Shown here: positions 1-4,722 of the stretch, piece after piece | Numbering within the stretch: position 1 is the stretch's first letter | How the letters are laid out: each line of letters begins with the position of its first letter | Origin: Deltaproteobacteria bacterium | GTDB lineage: Bacteria; Desulfobacterota; Desulfobacteria; Desulfobacterales; SG8-13 | DNA: 5,185 bases | Assembly (NCBI GenBank): GCA_030670715.1 | Contig: DAOVBC010000200.1 | Location: 1 to 5,185 of the forward strand | Direction of reading: 5' to 3' | Notes under the pieces: model-generated | Seen by the model: the letters and a program-made list of their open reading frames with translations, nothing else | What the model was told of the DNA's origin: nothing | The model's database searches: none | Made by a program: the position numbers and the translations under genes

Positions 1-1308
1 TCCACCCTGTTTAATCGCCTCACCCGAACCAGAGATGCACTGGTGGATGATTTTCCGGGTGTCACCCGGGACCGTCATTACGGGGAAGTCCGCTGGGATG
101 ACGTCGAATTTACGCTGGTTGACACCGGCGGTTTTGCAGGCGTGGATGATTTTGCCACCCAGATCCGTTCACAAGTTCTCCAGGCCATCGATGATGCGGA
201 TGTTGTCATCCTCTTATTGGACGGTAAAGAGGGGATTTCTCCCTTTGATAGGGATATCCTTGAGATTCTGCGCCCTATTACCCGGCCCGTTTTCTATGCG
301 GTCAACAAGATCGACAGCCGGGAGAAGGAGGTGCATCTTGCCGATTTTTACAGCCTCGGCCTGGAAAGTCTATATCCGGTATCCGCCGAACACCGGTACG
401 GACTGAACGATTTTCTGGATGATGTGGTGCAGTCTCTGCCGAAATTTAAAGACGTTACGATATCTGATTCCGATCAGGATGTGATCAGCCTGGCAGTGGT
501 GGGTCGGCCAAATGTTGGAAAATCCTCCCTGATCAATCGCATCATCGGCCGTGAGCAGCTTCTGGTCAGCGATATTCCCGGTACCACCCGTGATGCAATT
601 GATACGGTCTGCAAGGTAGACGGCCGGTCGTATCTTTTGATCGATACCGCCGGCATAAGGCGCAAGGGCAGGGTATCCAAAAAACTTGAGAAATTCTCGA
701 TCATCAAAGCTTTAAGAAGCCTGGACCGCTGTGACGTTGCGCTTATTGTTTTAGATGCCGACGAAGGAGTTACCGACCAGGATGCCACCATAGCCGGTTA
801 TGCCTACGATCGCGGTTGCGGATGTATTTTTCTGCTCAACAAATGGGACCTGGTGGTCAAAGACACCCACACTGCAGCAAAATACTACGAATCGCTCAGG
901 AGCCAGGCCAAATTTCTAAGTTTCGCGCCTGCGATAACTGTCTCGGCATTGACCGGTCAGCGCGTAATTAAAATTTTTAAACTCGTGGACGAGGTGTTCA
1001 GCCAGTACAACCGGCGTATCGGCACCGGACCTTTGAACAAGATTGTAGAAGACGCAATTGAAACGAATCCACCCGCTTTGCATCGCGGACGGCGCATCAA
1101 ATTTTATTACGCCACCCAGATATCCGCCCGCCCGCCCACCATTGTCTGCTTTGCAAATTATCCGGAGGCCGTCCATTTTTCATATAAAAGATATTTGATC
1201 AACCGTATCCGGCAGGGGACCGGCCTGGATCAGACCCCGATTCGGGTGATTTATCGGAAGAGGGAAGGAAAAAGGCGAGTCAAAAGCAAAGGGGGGCGCC
1301 GACAATAG
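1..1308 (+). CDS. der: Ribosome biogenesis GTPase Der (EngA), 5'-truncated by window edge
   Basis: Der is a tandem-domain GTPase that binds the 50S subunit and is needed for its maturation in the cytoplasm. The open frame enters the window at base 1 in the middle of the first P-loop (visible residues STLFNRLT, normally preceded by GRPNVGK), so about 14 N-terminal residues are missing. In visible-residue numbering, G domain 1 shows PGVTRD (19-24), DTGG (41-44) and NKID (102-105). A short linker follows. G domain 2 shows GRPNVGKSS (168-176), PGTTRD (193-198), DTAG (215-218), NKWD (280-283) and SAL (315-317). The C-terminal KH-like domain follows (about 330-420, with RGRRIKFYYATQ and SYKRYLINRIR) and ends in a basic tail. 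The 435 visible residues plus about 14 fit the usual Der length. The GTG at 43 is an internal valine, not a start. Motif content leaves little doubt. Confidence 0.97.
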   Translation, partial: STLFNRLTRTRDALVDDFPGVTRDRHYGEVRWDDVEFTLVDTGGFAGVDDFATQIRSQVLQAIDDADVVILLLDGKEGISPFDRDILEILRPITRPVFYAVNKIDSREKEVHLADFYSLGLESLYPVSAEHRYGLNDFLDDVVQSLPKFKDVTISDSDQDVISLAVVGRPNVGKSSLINRIIGREQLLVSDIPGTTRDAIDTVCKVDGRSYLLIDTAGIRRKGRVSKKLEKFSIIKALRSLDRCDVALIVLDADEGVTDQDATIAGYAYDRGCGCIFLLNKWDLVVKDTHTAAKYYESLRSQAKFLSFAPAITVSALTGQRVIKIFKLVDEVFSQYNRRIGTGPLNKIVEDAIETNPPALHRGRRIKFYYATQISARPPTIVCFANYPEAVHFSYKRYLINRIRQGTGLDQTPIRVIYRKREGKRRVKSKGGRRQ

Positions 1309-1343
1309 ACAGTTCTATTCACCTGTTAATTTAATTGAGGATA

Positions 1344-1413
1344 GTTACGAGTTGCGAGTTGCGAGTTACGGGTTGTGAGTGTTTGGTTAACCCGCAACTC
1401 GTAACTCACAACC
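1344..1413. repeat. Heptamer array (consensus GTTRCGA) with inverted second arm
   Basis: Five head-to-tail 7-base units run from 1344 to 1378: GTTACGA, GTTGCGA, GTTGCGA, GTTACGG, GTTGTGA. After a short AT-rich spacer the same kind of unit appears on the opposite strand at 1390-1413; read on the minus strand these are GTTGTGA, GTTACGA, GTTGCGG. The two arms can pair as an imperfect hairpin, roughly 1358-1381 with 1390-1413, with about four mismatches. No T-run follows, so it is not a typical intrinsic terminator, though the structured RNA could affect the 3' end of the der transcript. Confidence 0.75.
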
Positions 1414-1478
1414 TGGAACCCAACAAGTCCAAATGGCAAATGCCTAAAGCCCGCCCTGGTGCGACGCATCAGTGAAAA

Positions 1479-1507
1479 TTGATACTGCCTGTGTGCAATT
1501 TTATACC
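1479..1507 (+). promoter_or_regulatory. Candidate sigma-70 promoter, possibly for rarA
   Basis: TTGATA (1479-1484) and TATACC (1502-1507) match the -35 and -10 consensus at five and four of six positions with a 17-base spacer. It is the best plus-strand promoter-like pair I found by eye between der and rarA. If used, it would give a 5' leader of roughly 300 bases containing nearly all of the repeat blocks. Such matches occur by chance, so this is only a candidate. Confidence 0.35.
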
Positions 1508-1550
1508 AGACTTATGCGTAAATAGTACTGGTGGCCGGTCTGGGCCAGGG

Positions 1551-1580
1551 TGCCTAAAATGCACTAAAATGCTATAAAAT
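1551..1580. repeat. Three 10-base units ending in TAAAAT
   Basis: Three consecutive decamers, TGCCTAAAAT, GCACTAAAAT and GCTATAAAAT, share the last six bases in perfect 10-base phase. The spacing equals about one helical turn, so the A-runs lie on one DNA face; such phasing can bend DNA, although three short A4 tracts would bend it little. The last unit contains TATAAA, but no good -35 lies upstream at the right distance. Confidence 0.6.
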
Positions 1581-1589
1581 GATGAGTCG

Positions 1590-1621
1590 GTTCGCCTGTT
1601 GGCCCGTTTGCCGGCTCGACG
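1590..1621. repeat. 8-base units (consensus GTTNGCCN)
   Basis: Units GTTCGCCT (1590-1597), GTTGGCCC (1598-1605) and GTTTGCCG (1606-1613) are in exact 8-base phase, followed by a more degenerate GCTCGACG (1614-1621) and a trailing GTTG. The block is GC-rich, unlike the AT-rich blocks on each side. No function is evident. Confidence 0.5.
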
Positions 1622-1634
1622 GTTGTAAAGAACC

Positions 1635-1662
1635 TGAAACTTGAAACTCGAAATTTGGAACC
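1635..1662. repeat. Heptamer array (TGAAACT type)
   Basis: Four consecutive 7-base units: TGAAACT, TGAAACT, CGAAATT, TGGAACC. The consensus is roughly YGRAAYY. The word TGGAACC also occurs at 1414-1420, next to the inverted heptamer arm. Read on the minus strand, the block produces a spurious low-complexity peptide of the SSFKFQV kind. Confidence 0.6.
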
Positions 1663-1666
1663 ACAG

Positions 1667-1708
1667 AATATCCAACATCGAGTATCCAGTATCGAGCATC
1701 GAATATCG
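1667..1708. repeat. Heptamer array (ARYATCS), six units
   Basis: Six uninterrupted units in perfect 7-base register: AATATCC, AACATCG, AGTATCC, AGTATCG, AGCATCG, AATATCG. All six fit ARYATCS: first base A, second a purine, third a pyrimidine, then ATC, then C or G. The fixed ATC core with constrained variation at the other positions is unlike slipped identical copies. Confidence 0.8.
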
Positions 1709-1714
1709 ACCGGA

Positions 1715-1795
1715 AACTCAATCAACTCAATCAACCTACTCAACCCCAAAAACCCAATAAACTCAACGAACCCAAATAACCCAACAAACTCAACT
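1715..1795. repeat. Nonamer array (AACYCAANN), nine units
   Basis: Nine consecutive 9-base units start at 1715, 1724, 1733, 1742, 1751, 1760, 1769, 1778 and 1787. Every unit begins with AAC, and most continue YCAA; examples are AACTCAATC (twice), AACCCAATA, AACTCAACG and AACCCAACA. The strand is very poor in G (one G in 81 bases). Because 9 is a multiple of 3, the array reads through as an Asn-rich three-residue repeat in one frame, but that frame overlaps rarA and is not a gene. Confidence 0.85.
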
Positions 1796-1806
1796 ATCGA
1801 ACATCG
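1793..1806. repeat. Two further ARYATCS-like heptamers directly before rarA
   Basis: ACTATCG (1793-1799) and AACATCG (1800-1806) resume the 7-base motif of 1667-1708 on the far side of the nonamer array, sharing three bases with its last unit. The second unit ends five bases before the rarA ATG, occupying the place where a ribosome binding site would be expected. Confidence 0.55.
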
Positions 1807-1811
1807 AGACC

Positions 1812-3176
1812 ATGGACATATTCGACTATCACGCTCAAAAATCTATGGAATCATCCCGACCTCTGGCGGAAAGGATGCGCCCGAGGGATCTTACGGAATT
1901 TATCGGCCAGGCGCATGTTGTCGGCGATGAGGCTTTGATTCGTCGCGCCATAGAAAAAGATCAGATATTTTCCATGATTCTCTGGGGACCGCCCGGCTGC
2001 GGCAAGACGACGCTGGCGAAAATTATCGCCGGGGAGACGGACTCCTATTTTACCCATTTTTCAGCGGTTCTGGCAGGTGTCAAAGAAATCCGGGCCGTTA
2101 TAGAAGAAGCCCGCAACCAACGAAAGCTGTACCGCAAAAAGACCGTCCTGTTCGTGGATGAAATCCACCGCTTTAACAAATCCCAGCAGGATGCCTTTCT
2201 GCACCATGTGGAGAGCGGTTTAATAACGCTGATCGGAGCTACTACAGAGAATCCTTCCTTTGAGGTCATCGCTCCGCTTCTTTCCCGCTGCCGGGTGATC
2301 ACCCTGAACATGCTGTCCGAGGACGAGATCGGCGCTATTATCACCGGTGCCCTCGAAGACCGGCAGCGCGGTCTCGGTCAGGCGAACCTGGTTCTTGATC
2401 AGGATGCCTTCGCCTATCTCGTCCGCATCGCCGACGGTGATGCGCGGGTGGCCCTGAACGGCCTGGAAATTACCGCGTCCGTCGTTGCCACGGAACAGGA
2501 TCGGTCCGGAGATACCGAAATTACCCGTATTGCGCTCGATCGTATCGAGAGTGCGCTTCAGGAAAAGGCCCTGCTATATGATAAAACAGGTGAAGAGCAT
2601 TATAACCTGATTTCGGCGCTTCACAAAAGCCTGCGCGGGAGCGATCCGGACGCAGCGCTGTACTGGCTCATGCGCATGCTGGAAGCCGGAGAAGATCCGC
2701 TGTACATTGCCCGCCGGATGGTTCGATTTGCCTCCGAAGACGTGGGAAACGCCGATCCCCGGGCGCTCGGTGTTGCACTGGATGCCATGGAAGCTTTCAA
2801 ATTCATCGGCCGTCCCGAAGGTGAACTGGCGCTGGTCCAAGCGGCCGTATATCTTGCGACCGCTCCCAAAAGCAACAGTATTTACAAGGCCTATAAAAAA
2901 GTGCAGGTCGATATCAAACAGTCAGGGGCATTGCCGGTACCAATGCATATCCGTAATGCGCCCACCGGTTTGATGCGGGATCTGGGTTACGCCAAAGGCT
3001 ACAAATACGCCCACGAATATCCGGAAGCCTATACTCCCCAGGAATATCTTCCAGACAAACTCAAAGGGCGAAAGTATTATCATCCCCCTGGAAGGGGATA
3101 TGAAAAAACCATCAAAGAAAGATTGGACCGATGGCGTGAAATGAGGGATGGGGCGGATGATGATAAAAGGAAATAA
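1812..3176 (+). CDS. rarA: Replication-associated recombination protein A (RarA/MgsA), AAA+ ATPase
   Basis: RarA is a clamp-loader-like AAA+ ATPase, related to eukaryotic WRNIP1, that acts at stalled replication forks and single-strand gaps in the cytoplasm. The 454-residue product has the usual family length. Visible motifs are Walker A GPPGCGKT (59-66), Walker B VLFVDEIH (112-119) continuing into the family signature RFNKSQQDAFL, sensor 1 GATTENPS (142-149), a likely arginine finger R159, and sensor 2 ADGDARVALN (207-216). The tetramerisation region follows from about 250, with YDKTGEEHYNLISALHKSLR and SEDVGNADPRAL. The start at 1812 is chosen because MDIFDYHAQK matches the typical RarA N-terminus, and the next Met (residue 12) would remove it. 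No Shine-Dalgarno sequence precedes it; the only purine stretch is GAGA inside repeat DNA. It converges with the minus-strand cluster across a terminator. Confidence 0.97.
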   Translation: MDIFDYHAQKSMESSRPLAERMRPRDLTEFIGQAHVVGDEALIRRAIEKDQIFSMILWGPPGCGKTTLAKIIAGETDSYFTHFSAVLAGVKEIRAVIEEARNQRKLYRKKTVLFVDEIHRFNKSQQDAFLHHVESGLITLIGATTENPSFEVIAPLLSRCRVITLNMLSEDEIGAIITGALEDRQRGLGQANLVLDQDAFAYLVRIADGDARVALNGLEITASVVATEQDRSGDTEITRIALDRIESALQEKALLYDKTGEEHYNLISALHKSLRGSDPDAALYWLMRMLEAGEDPLYIARRMVRFASEDVGNADPRALGVALDAMEAFKFIGRPEGELALVQAAVYLATAPKSNSIYKAYKKVQVDIKQSGALPVPMHIRNAPTGLMRDLGYAKGYKYAHEYPEAYTPQEYLPDKLKGRKYYHPPGRGYEKTIKERLDRWREMRDGADDDKRK

Positions 3177-3227
3177 GTGGTATTTTGGAACTGTACAATA
3201 ACAAGAGTGGAGTAATTATTTTTTAAG

Positions 3228-3274
3228 AAAGGGCGTTTTTTCGCTGCAGCGATTGGATGCCCTTTTATTTTTTT
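3228..3274 (+). terminator. Intrinsic terminator after rarA, in the convergent gap
   Basis: The stem AAAGGGC (3228-3234) pairs with GCCCTTT (3259-3265), and a T-rich tract follows to 3274. Inside the loop lies a perfect 12-base palindrome, TCGCTGCAGCGA (3241-3252), that can form its own stem. On the minus strand the same stem is followed by a weaker T-containing stretch, so it may also end the opposing transcript. The right arm overlaps the stop codon of the YkgJ-like gene by one base. Confidence 0.8.
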
Positions 3275-3729
3275 ACTGAAATACAAGATATTGTGCTAAA
3301 AGTATTTAACAAAGAACGTGTTAATGCTCTCGTCTTTCTTAACAGAATAAACCAGCCAAGCTTTATGAATTTCAGTTTTACTTGCTTAATTTCTTTTTTT
3401 ATTGCCGTTTCATCACCGCAAAAAATGATTATACAGGTTTCCGATCTGGAATTGGGAGGGAAAATACACGGCCCCTGTCCATCTTCAAGGAAAATACAAT
3501 CCGATGCAAATAAGGGATGTTCCTTTTCTAAACATTGTAAGATTTTATCTCTCGGGGCACTTTCTACAGTTAAAAGATATATAAAATCACTAAGACCGAT
3601 AATCGCATCAAGCTCTACGTTGCGGCAGCAAAGCCCTTGACACGCAGCAATACATTTTTTCATGTTTTCTTCGGCGCTCTGAAGAAGCTTATCCTCTGCC
3701 CTCTGGATTTCTTTACAAATGCCCCCCAA
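3265..3729 (-). CDS. Cysteine-rich YkgJ-like putative metal-binding protein, start uncertain
   Basis: The open frame gives 154 residues with Cys at 26, 30, 34, 35, 66, 78, 88, 99 and 104. The order C-x3-C-x3-CC, then a second half DCIFLEDGQGPCIFPPNSRSETC, resembles the YkgJ / CxxCxxCC family of presumed zinc- or iron-binding proteins, whose biochemical role is poorly known. The spacing is not a perfect match, so the family call is tentative. The tail after about 110 is basic. The only in-frame start within about 90 bases is TTG at 3729, with no good ribosome site. An ATG at 3731-3733 overlaps the preceding small ORF stop as TAATG, but its frame closes after six codons because of a run of six G (plus-strand C at 3722-3727); one G fewer would join it to this frame. 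The gene is downstream of the MoaD-like gene on the same strand. It may be intact, frameshifted at the start, or a remnant of a longer gene. Confidence 0.6.
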   Translation of the reverse strand: MGGICKEIQRAEDKLLQSAEENMKKCIAACQGLCCRNVELDAIIGLSDFIYLLTVESAPRDKILQCLEKEHPLFASDCIFLEDGQGPCIFPPNSRSETCIIIFCGDETAIKKEIKQVKLKFIKLGWFILLRKTRALTRSLLNTFSTISCISVKK

Positions 3730-3732
3730 ACA

Positions 3733-3822
3733 TTATAAGTCTTCAGCGCCTAACGTATTGATAATTCCTTCTGCTTTTATGAACAGATGTTTTAATCCCA
3801 TTTTATCGATTTTTTTCGCCAC
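3733..3822 (-). CDS. Possible 29-residue small ORF downstream of the MoaD-like gene
   Basis: A GTG at 3820-3822 opens a 29-codon frame beginning VAKKIDKMGLKHLF and ending GAEDL before TAA at 3733-3735. It lies six bases after the MoaD stop. An AGGAGG nine bases before the GTG is an excellent ribosome site and lies within the last MoaD codons. Its TAA overlaps an ATG (TAATG), typical of coupled translation. The frame is the same as that of the YkgJ-like ORF, so this could instead be the true N-terminus of that protein cut off by an in-frame TAA. In-frame GTG (3828) and TTG (3825) codons just upstream are alternative starts. I do not recognise the peptide. Confidence 0.45.
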   Translation of the reverse strand: MAKKIDKMGLKHLFIKAEGIINTLGAEDL

Positions 3823-3827
3823 CAACA

Positions 3828-4121
3828 CTATCCTCCTGCAATTGGAGGGAAAAGTGCTACTTCATCCCCGTCACGCAGCTTGATGTTCAATTTTTCTGGA
3901 AGGTGGGAATAATGCCGGCCGTTGATTAATATCTTAATATGTCGGCCCGGAGCATGCGTTTCAGGATCGAAAATCATATTTTTTAAATGGTCACCAAACA
4001 TATCCGACAATTTATGCAGAAATTCGTTTAAGGTAATGTTGCTCACCTCAAAATCCAAGACGGTCTGGTCCCCTATGATCTTTTTCAGGGTGAGAAATCC
4101 CCTGACTTGTATTCTCATCAT
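3828..4121 (-). CDS. MoaD/ThiS-family sulfur carrier protein
   Basis: The product has 97 residues and a ubiquitin-like beta-grasp pattern: an N-terminal strand MRIQVRGF, the segment ITLNEFLHKL, the strand IKILINGRHY (62-71), then RDGDEVALFPPIAGG. The terminal FPPIAGG is the hallmark of MoaD-type carriers, whose C-terminal Gly is adenylated by a MoeB/ThiF-type enzyme and thiocarboxylated to donate sulfur, classically to molybdopterin. The protein is longer than the roughly 81-residue E. coli MoaD, with extra sequence around 45-60. Its start codon overlaps the stop of the SCP2-like gene (ATGA), implying coupled translation, and it has no strong ribosome site of its own. ATG at 4118 is an alternative start giving one residue less. 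Isolated MoaD paralogues of this kind often accompany molybdenum or tungsten enzymes, but none is in the window. Confidence 0.88.
   Translation of the reverse strand: MMRIQVRGFLTLKKIIGDQTVLDFEVSNITLNEFLHKLSDMFGDHLKNMIFDPETHAPGRHIKILINGRHYSHLPEKLNIKLRDGDEVALFPPIAGG
3832..3837 (-). promoter_or_regulatory. Ribosome binding site AGGAGG inside the MoaD C-terminal codons
   Basis: On the minus strand AGGAGG stands nine bases before GTG 3822. It is formed by the codons for the MoaD C-terminal Ala-Gly-Gly (GCA GGA GGA), so the conserved diglycine also encodes a strong Shine-Dalgarno sequence for whatever is translated next. It supports translation starting here and not at TTG 3729. Confidence 0.6.
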
Positions 4122-4612
4122 ACGCCTAATTCGGCTCTGAATTCTTCCAGATACAACCGGTAACCTGTCAATTCTTCTGGAGACATTTCATCCGGAAACT
4201 GAAGATCTACCTGAGTCAGGACTTCAATAAGACTGTTGGCATAGGGTGCCACCCCTAAGACGCCCACCTTGCTGCCATGTTCAAGCTTAATTTTGCCCAG
4301 CGTGAAATCTGTTATGAACTTTCTTTCCTTGCGTAAAATTCTCTTCCATTCCGGAGGGGTAGCAGCCAGCAGATAATCCGACTCTTTTTTAGCCTCTTCT
4401 CCGGTGCAAAAAGCCATTTTAGTAAGTTCGCCCTTATCAAAAAAAGTACTGAAAAATATATCCGTGTCGATACCCCAGGCCGGTTCGGCCTTTACCCGGT
4501 AACTCATGCGGGCGGACACCTTTTTTAATTTTTCCTTGAAATCCGGGTCGGATCGATAAATTTTACTACTTTCTTCAAGCCATTGCGGGGTACAGTACCG
4601 GTATGTTGCCAT
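4118..4612 (-). CDS. SCP2 sterol-binding-domain-like protein (putative lipid/acyl carrier)
   Basis: The product has 164 residues with no signal peptide or membrane segment. The central pattern suits a small SCP2-type domain, which binds fatty acyl or sterol ligands in a hydrophobic tunnel: a beta-rich first half with DTDIFFSTFFDKGELTKM, then ESDYLLAATPPEWKRIL (77-93), a short helix, and FTLGKIKLEHGS (103-114), followed by a helical C-terminus. In particular, an SDY/W segment followed by a GKIKL-type turn recalls SCP2 sequences. This is recognition by pattern only, and divergence is large. It is first in an overlapping pair with the MoaD-like gene, and follows the acyl-CoA ligase gene by 110 bases. 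The start at 4612 is fixed by an ideal ribosome site. It could alternatively be an uncharacterised family restricted to anaerobes. Confidence 0.55.
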   Translation of the reverse strand: MATYRYCTPQWLEESSKIYRSDPDFKEKLKKVSARMSYRVKAEPAWGIDTDIFFSTFFDKGELTKMAFCTGEEAKKESDYLLAATPPEWKRILRKERKFITDFTLGKIKLEHGSKVGVLGVAPYANSLIEVLTQVDLQFPDEMSPEELTGYRLYLEEFRAELGV

Positions 4613-4615
4613 TGT

Positions 4616-4624
4616 ATCACCTCC
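4616..4624 (-). promoter_or_regulatory. Near-ideal Shine-Dalgarno sequence GGAGGTGAT
   Basis: On the minus strand GGAGGTGAT, complementary over nine bases to the usual 16S rRNA 3' end, lies three bases before ATG 4612 (seven bases from the GGAGG core). It settles the start of the SCP2-like gene and suggests strong translation. Confidence 0.85.
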
Positions 4625-4722
4625 GGTTGCGCTTCCTGTTGCGCTATTAAATATTATGGTTAATTCGTTTACGAAGTATGCTTCACGCCCTGTTGCGTGT
4701 TATACCCCTTCGCGCATGGAAA
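4625..4722 (-). promoter_or_regulatory. Intergenic region with CCKGTTGCG repeats and a small dyad
   Basis: The gap between the ligase and the SCP2-like gene holds three copies of a 9-base word, read on the plus strand: CCGGTTGCG (4623-4631), CCTGTTGCG (4635-4643) and CCTGTTGCG (4689-4697). The third lies within a small hairpin, CACGC (4684-4688) with GCGTG (4695-4699). A dyad TTCGT-TT-ACGAA lies at 4664-4675, beside an AT-rich segment that could hold a -10 element. I could not identify a convincing -35. These could be operator sites or a weak terminator plus promoter; no function is shown. Confidence 0.35.

Larger units (their letters stand above)
1309..1811. other. 503-base gene-free region made largely of short tandem repeats
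   Basis: This region between der and rarA contains no ORF I can support. It is a patchwork of separate short-period degenerate repeat blocks, each annotated individually: 7-base units at 1344-1378 with an inverted copy at 1390-1413, 10-base units at 1551-1580, 8-base units at 1590-1621, two kinds of 7-base unit at 1635-1662 and 1667-1708, and 9-base units at 1715-1795. A candidate promoter lies at 1479-1507. Bases 1309-1343 and 1421-1478 show nothing convincing apart from a small dyad, GGCAAATGCC, at 1435-1444. I see no obvious intrinsic terminator with a T-run after der. Confidence 0.8.

Noticed and set aside
43..45. GTG as a start codon for the Der protein
   Set aside because: The frame is open to base 1 and the upstream residues STLFNRLTRTRDAL are conserved Der sequence continuing from the P-loop, so this GTG is an internal Val codon.
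35..406. Plus-strand ORF inside der in another frame
   Set aside because: It is a shadow of the Der frame, which carries all the GTPase motifs.
1551..1580. TATAAA in the decamer block as a rarA promoter -10
   Set aside because: No acceptable -35 lies 16-18 bases upstream; the pair at 1479-1507 is better.
1469..1749. Two minus-strand ORFs over the repeat region
   Set aside because: They are low-complexity translations of the heptamer and nonamer blocks (phrases such as MLDTGYSMLD and SSFKFQV), overlap each other, and have no ribosome site or domain.
1344..1806. CRISPR array
   Set aside because: Units are 7-10 bases, contiguous and degenerate, without spacers or identical 25-40 base repeats, and no cas gene is present.
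1655..1930. Plus-strand ORF with Asn-rich three-residue repeats
   Set aside because: Its repeats are the translation of the 9-base DNA array, and its second half overlaps the well-supported rarA start in another frame.
3257..3640. Plus-strand ORF of 127 residues opposite the YkgJ-like gene
   Set aside because: It begins within the terminator and is antisense to a frame with an ordered cysteine pattern that continues a same-strand gene cluster.
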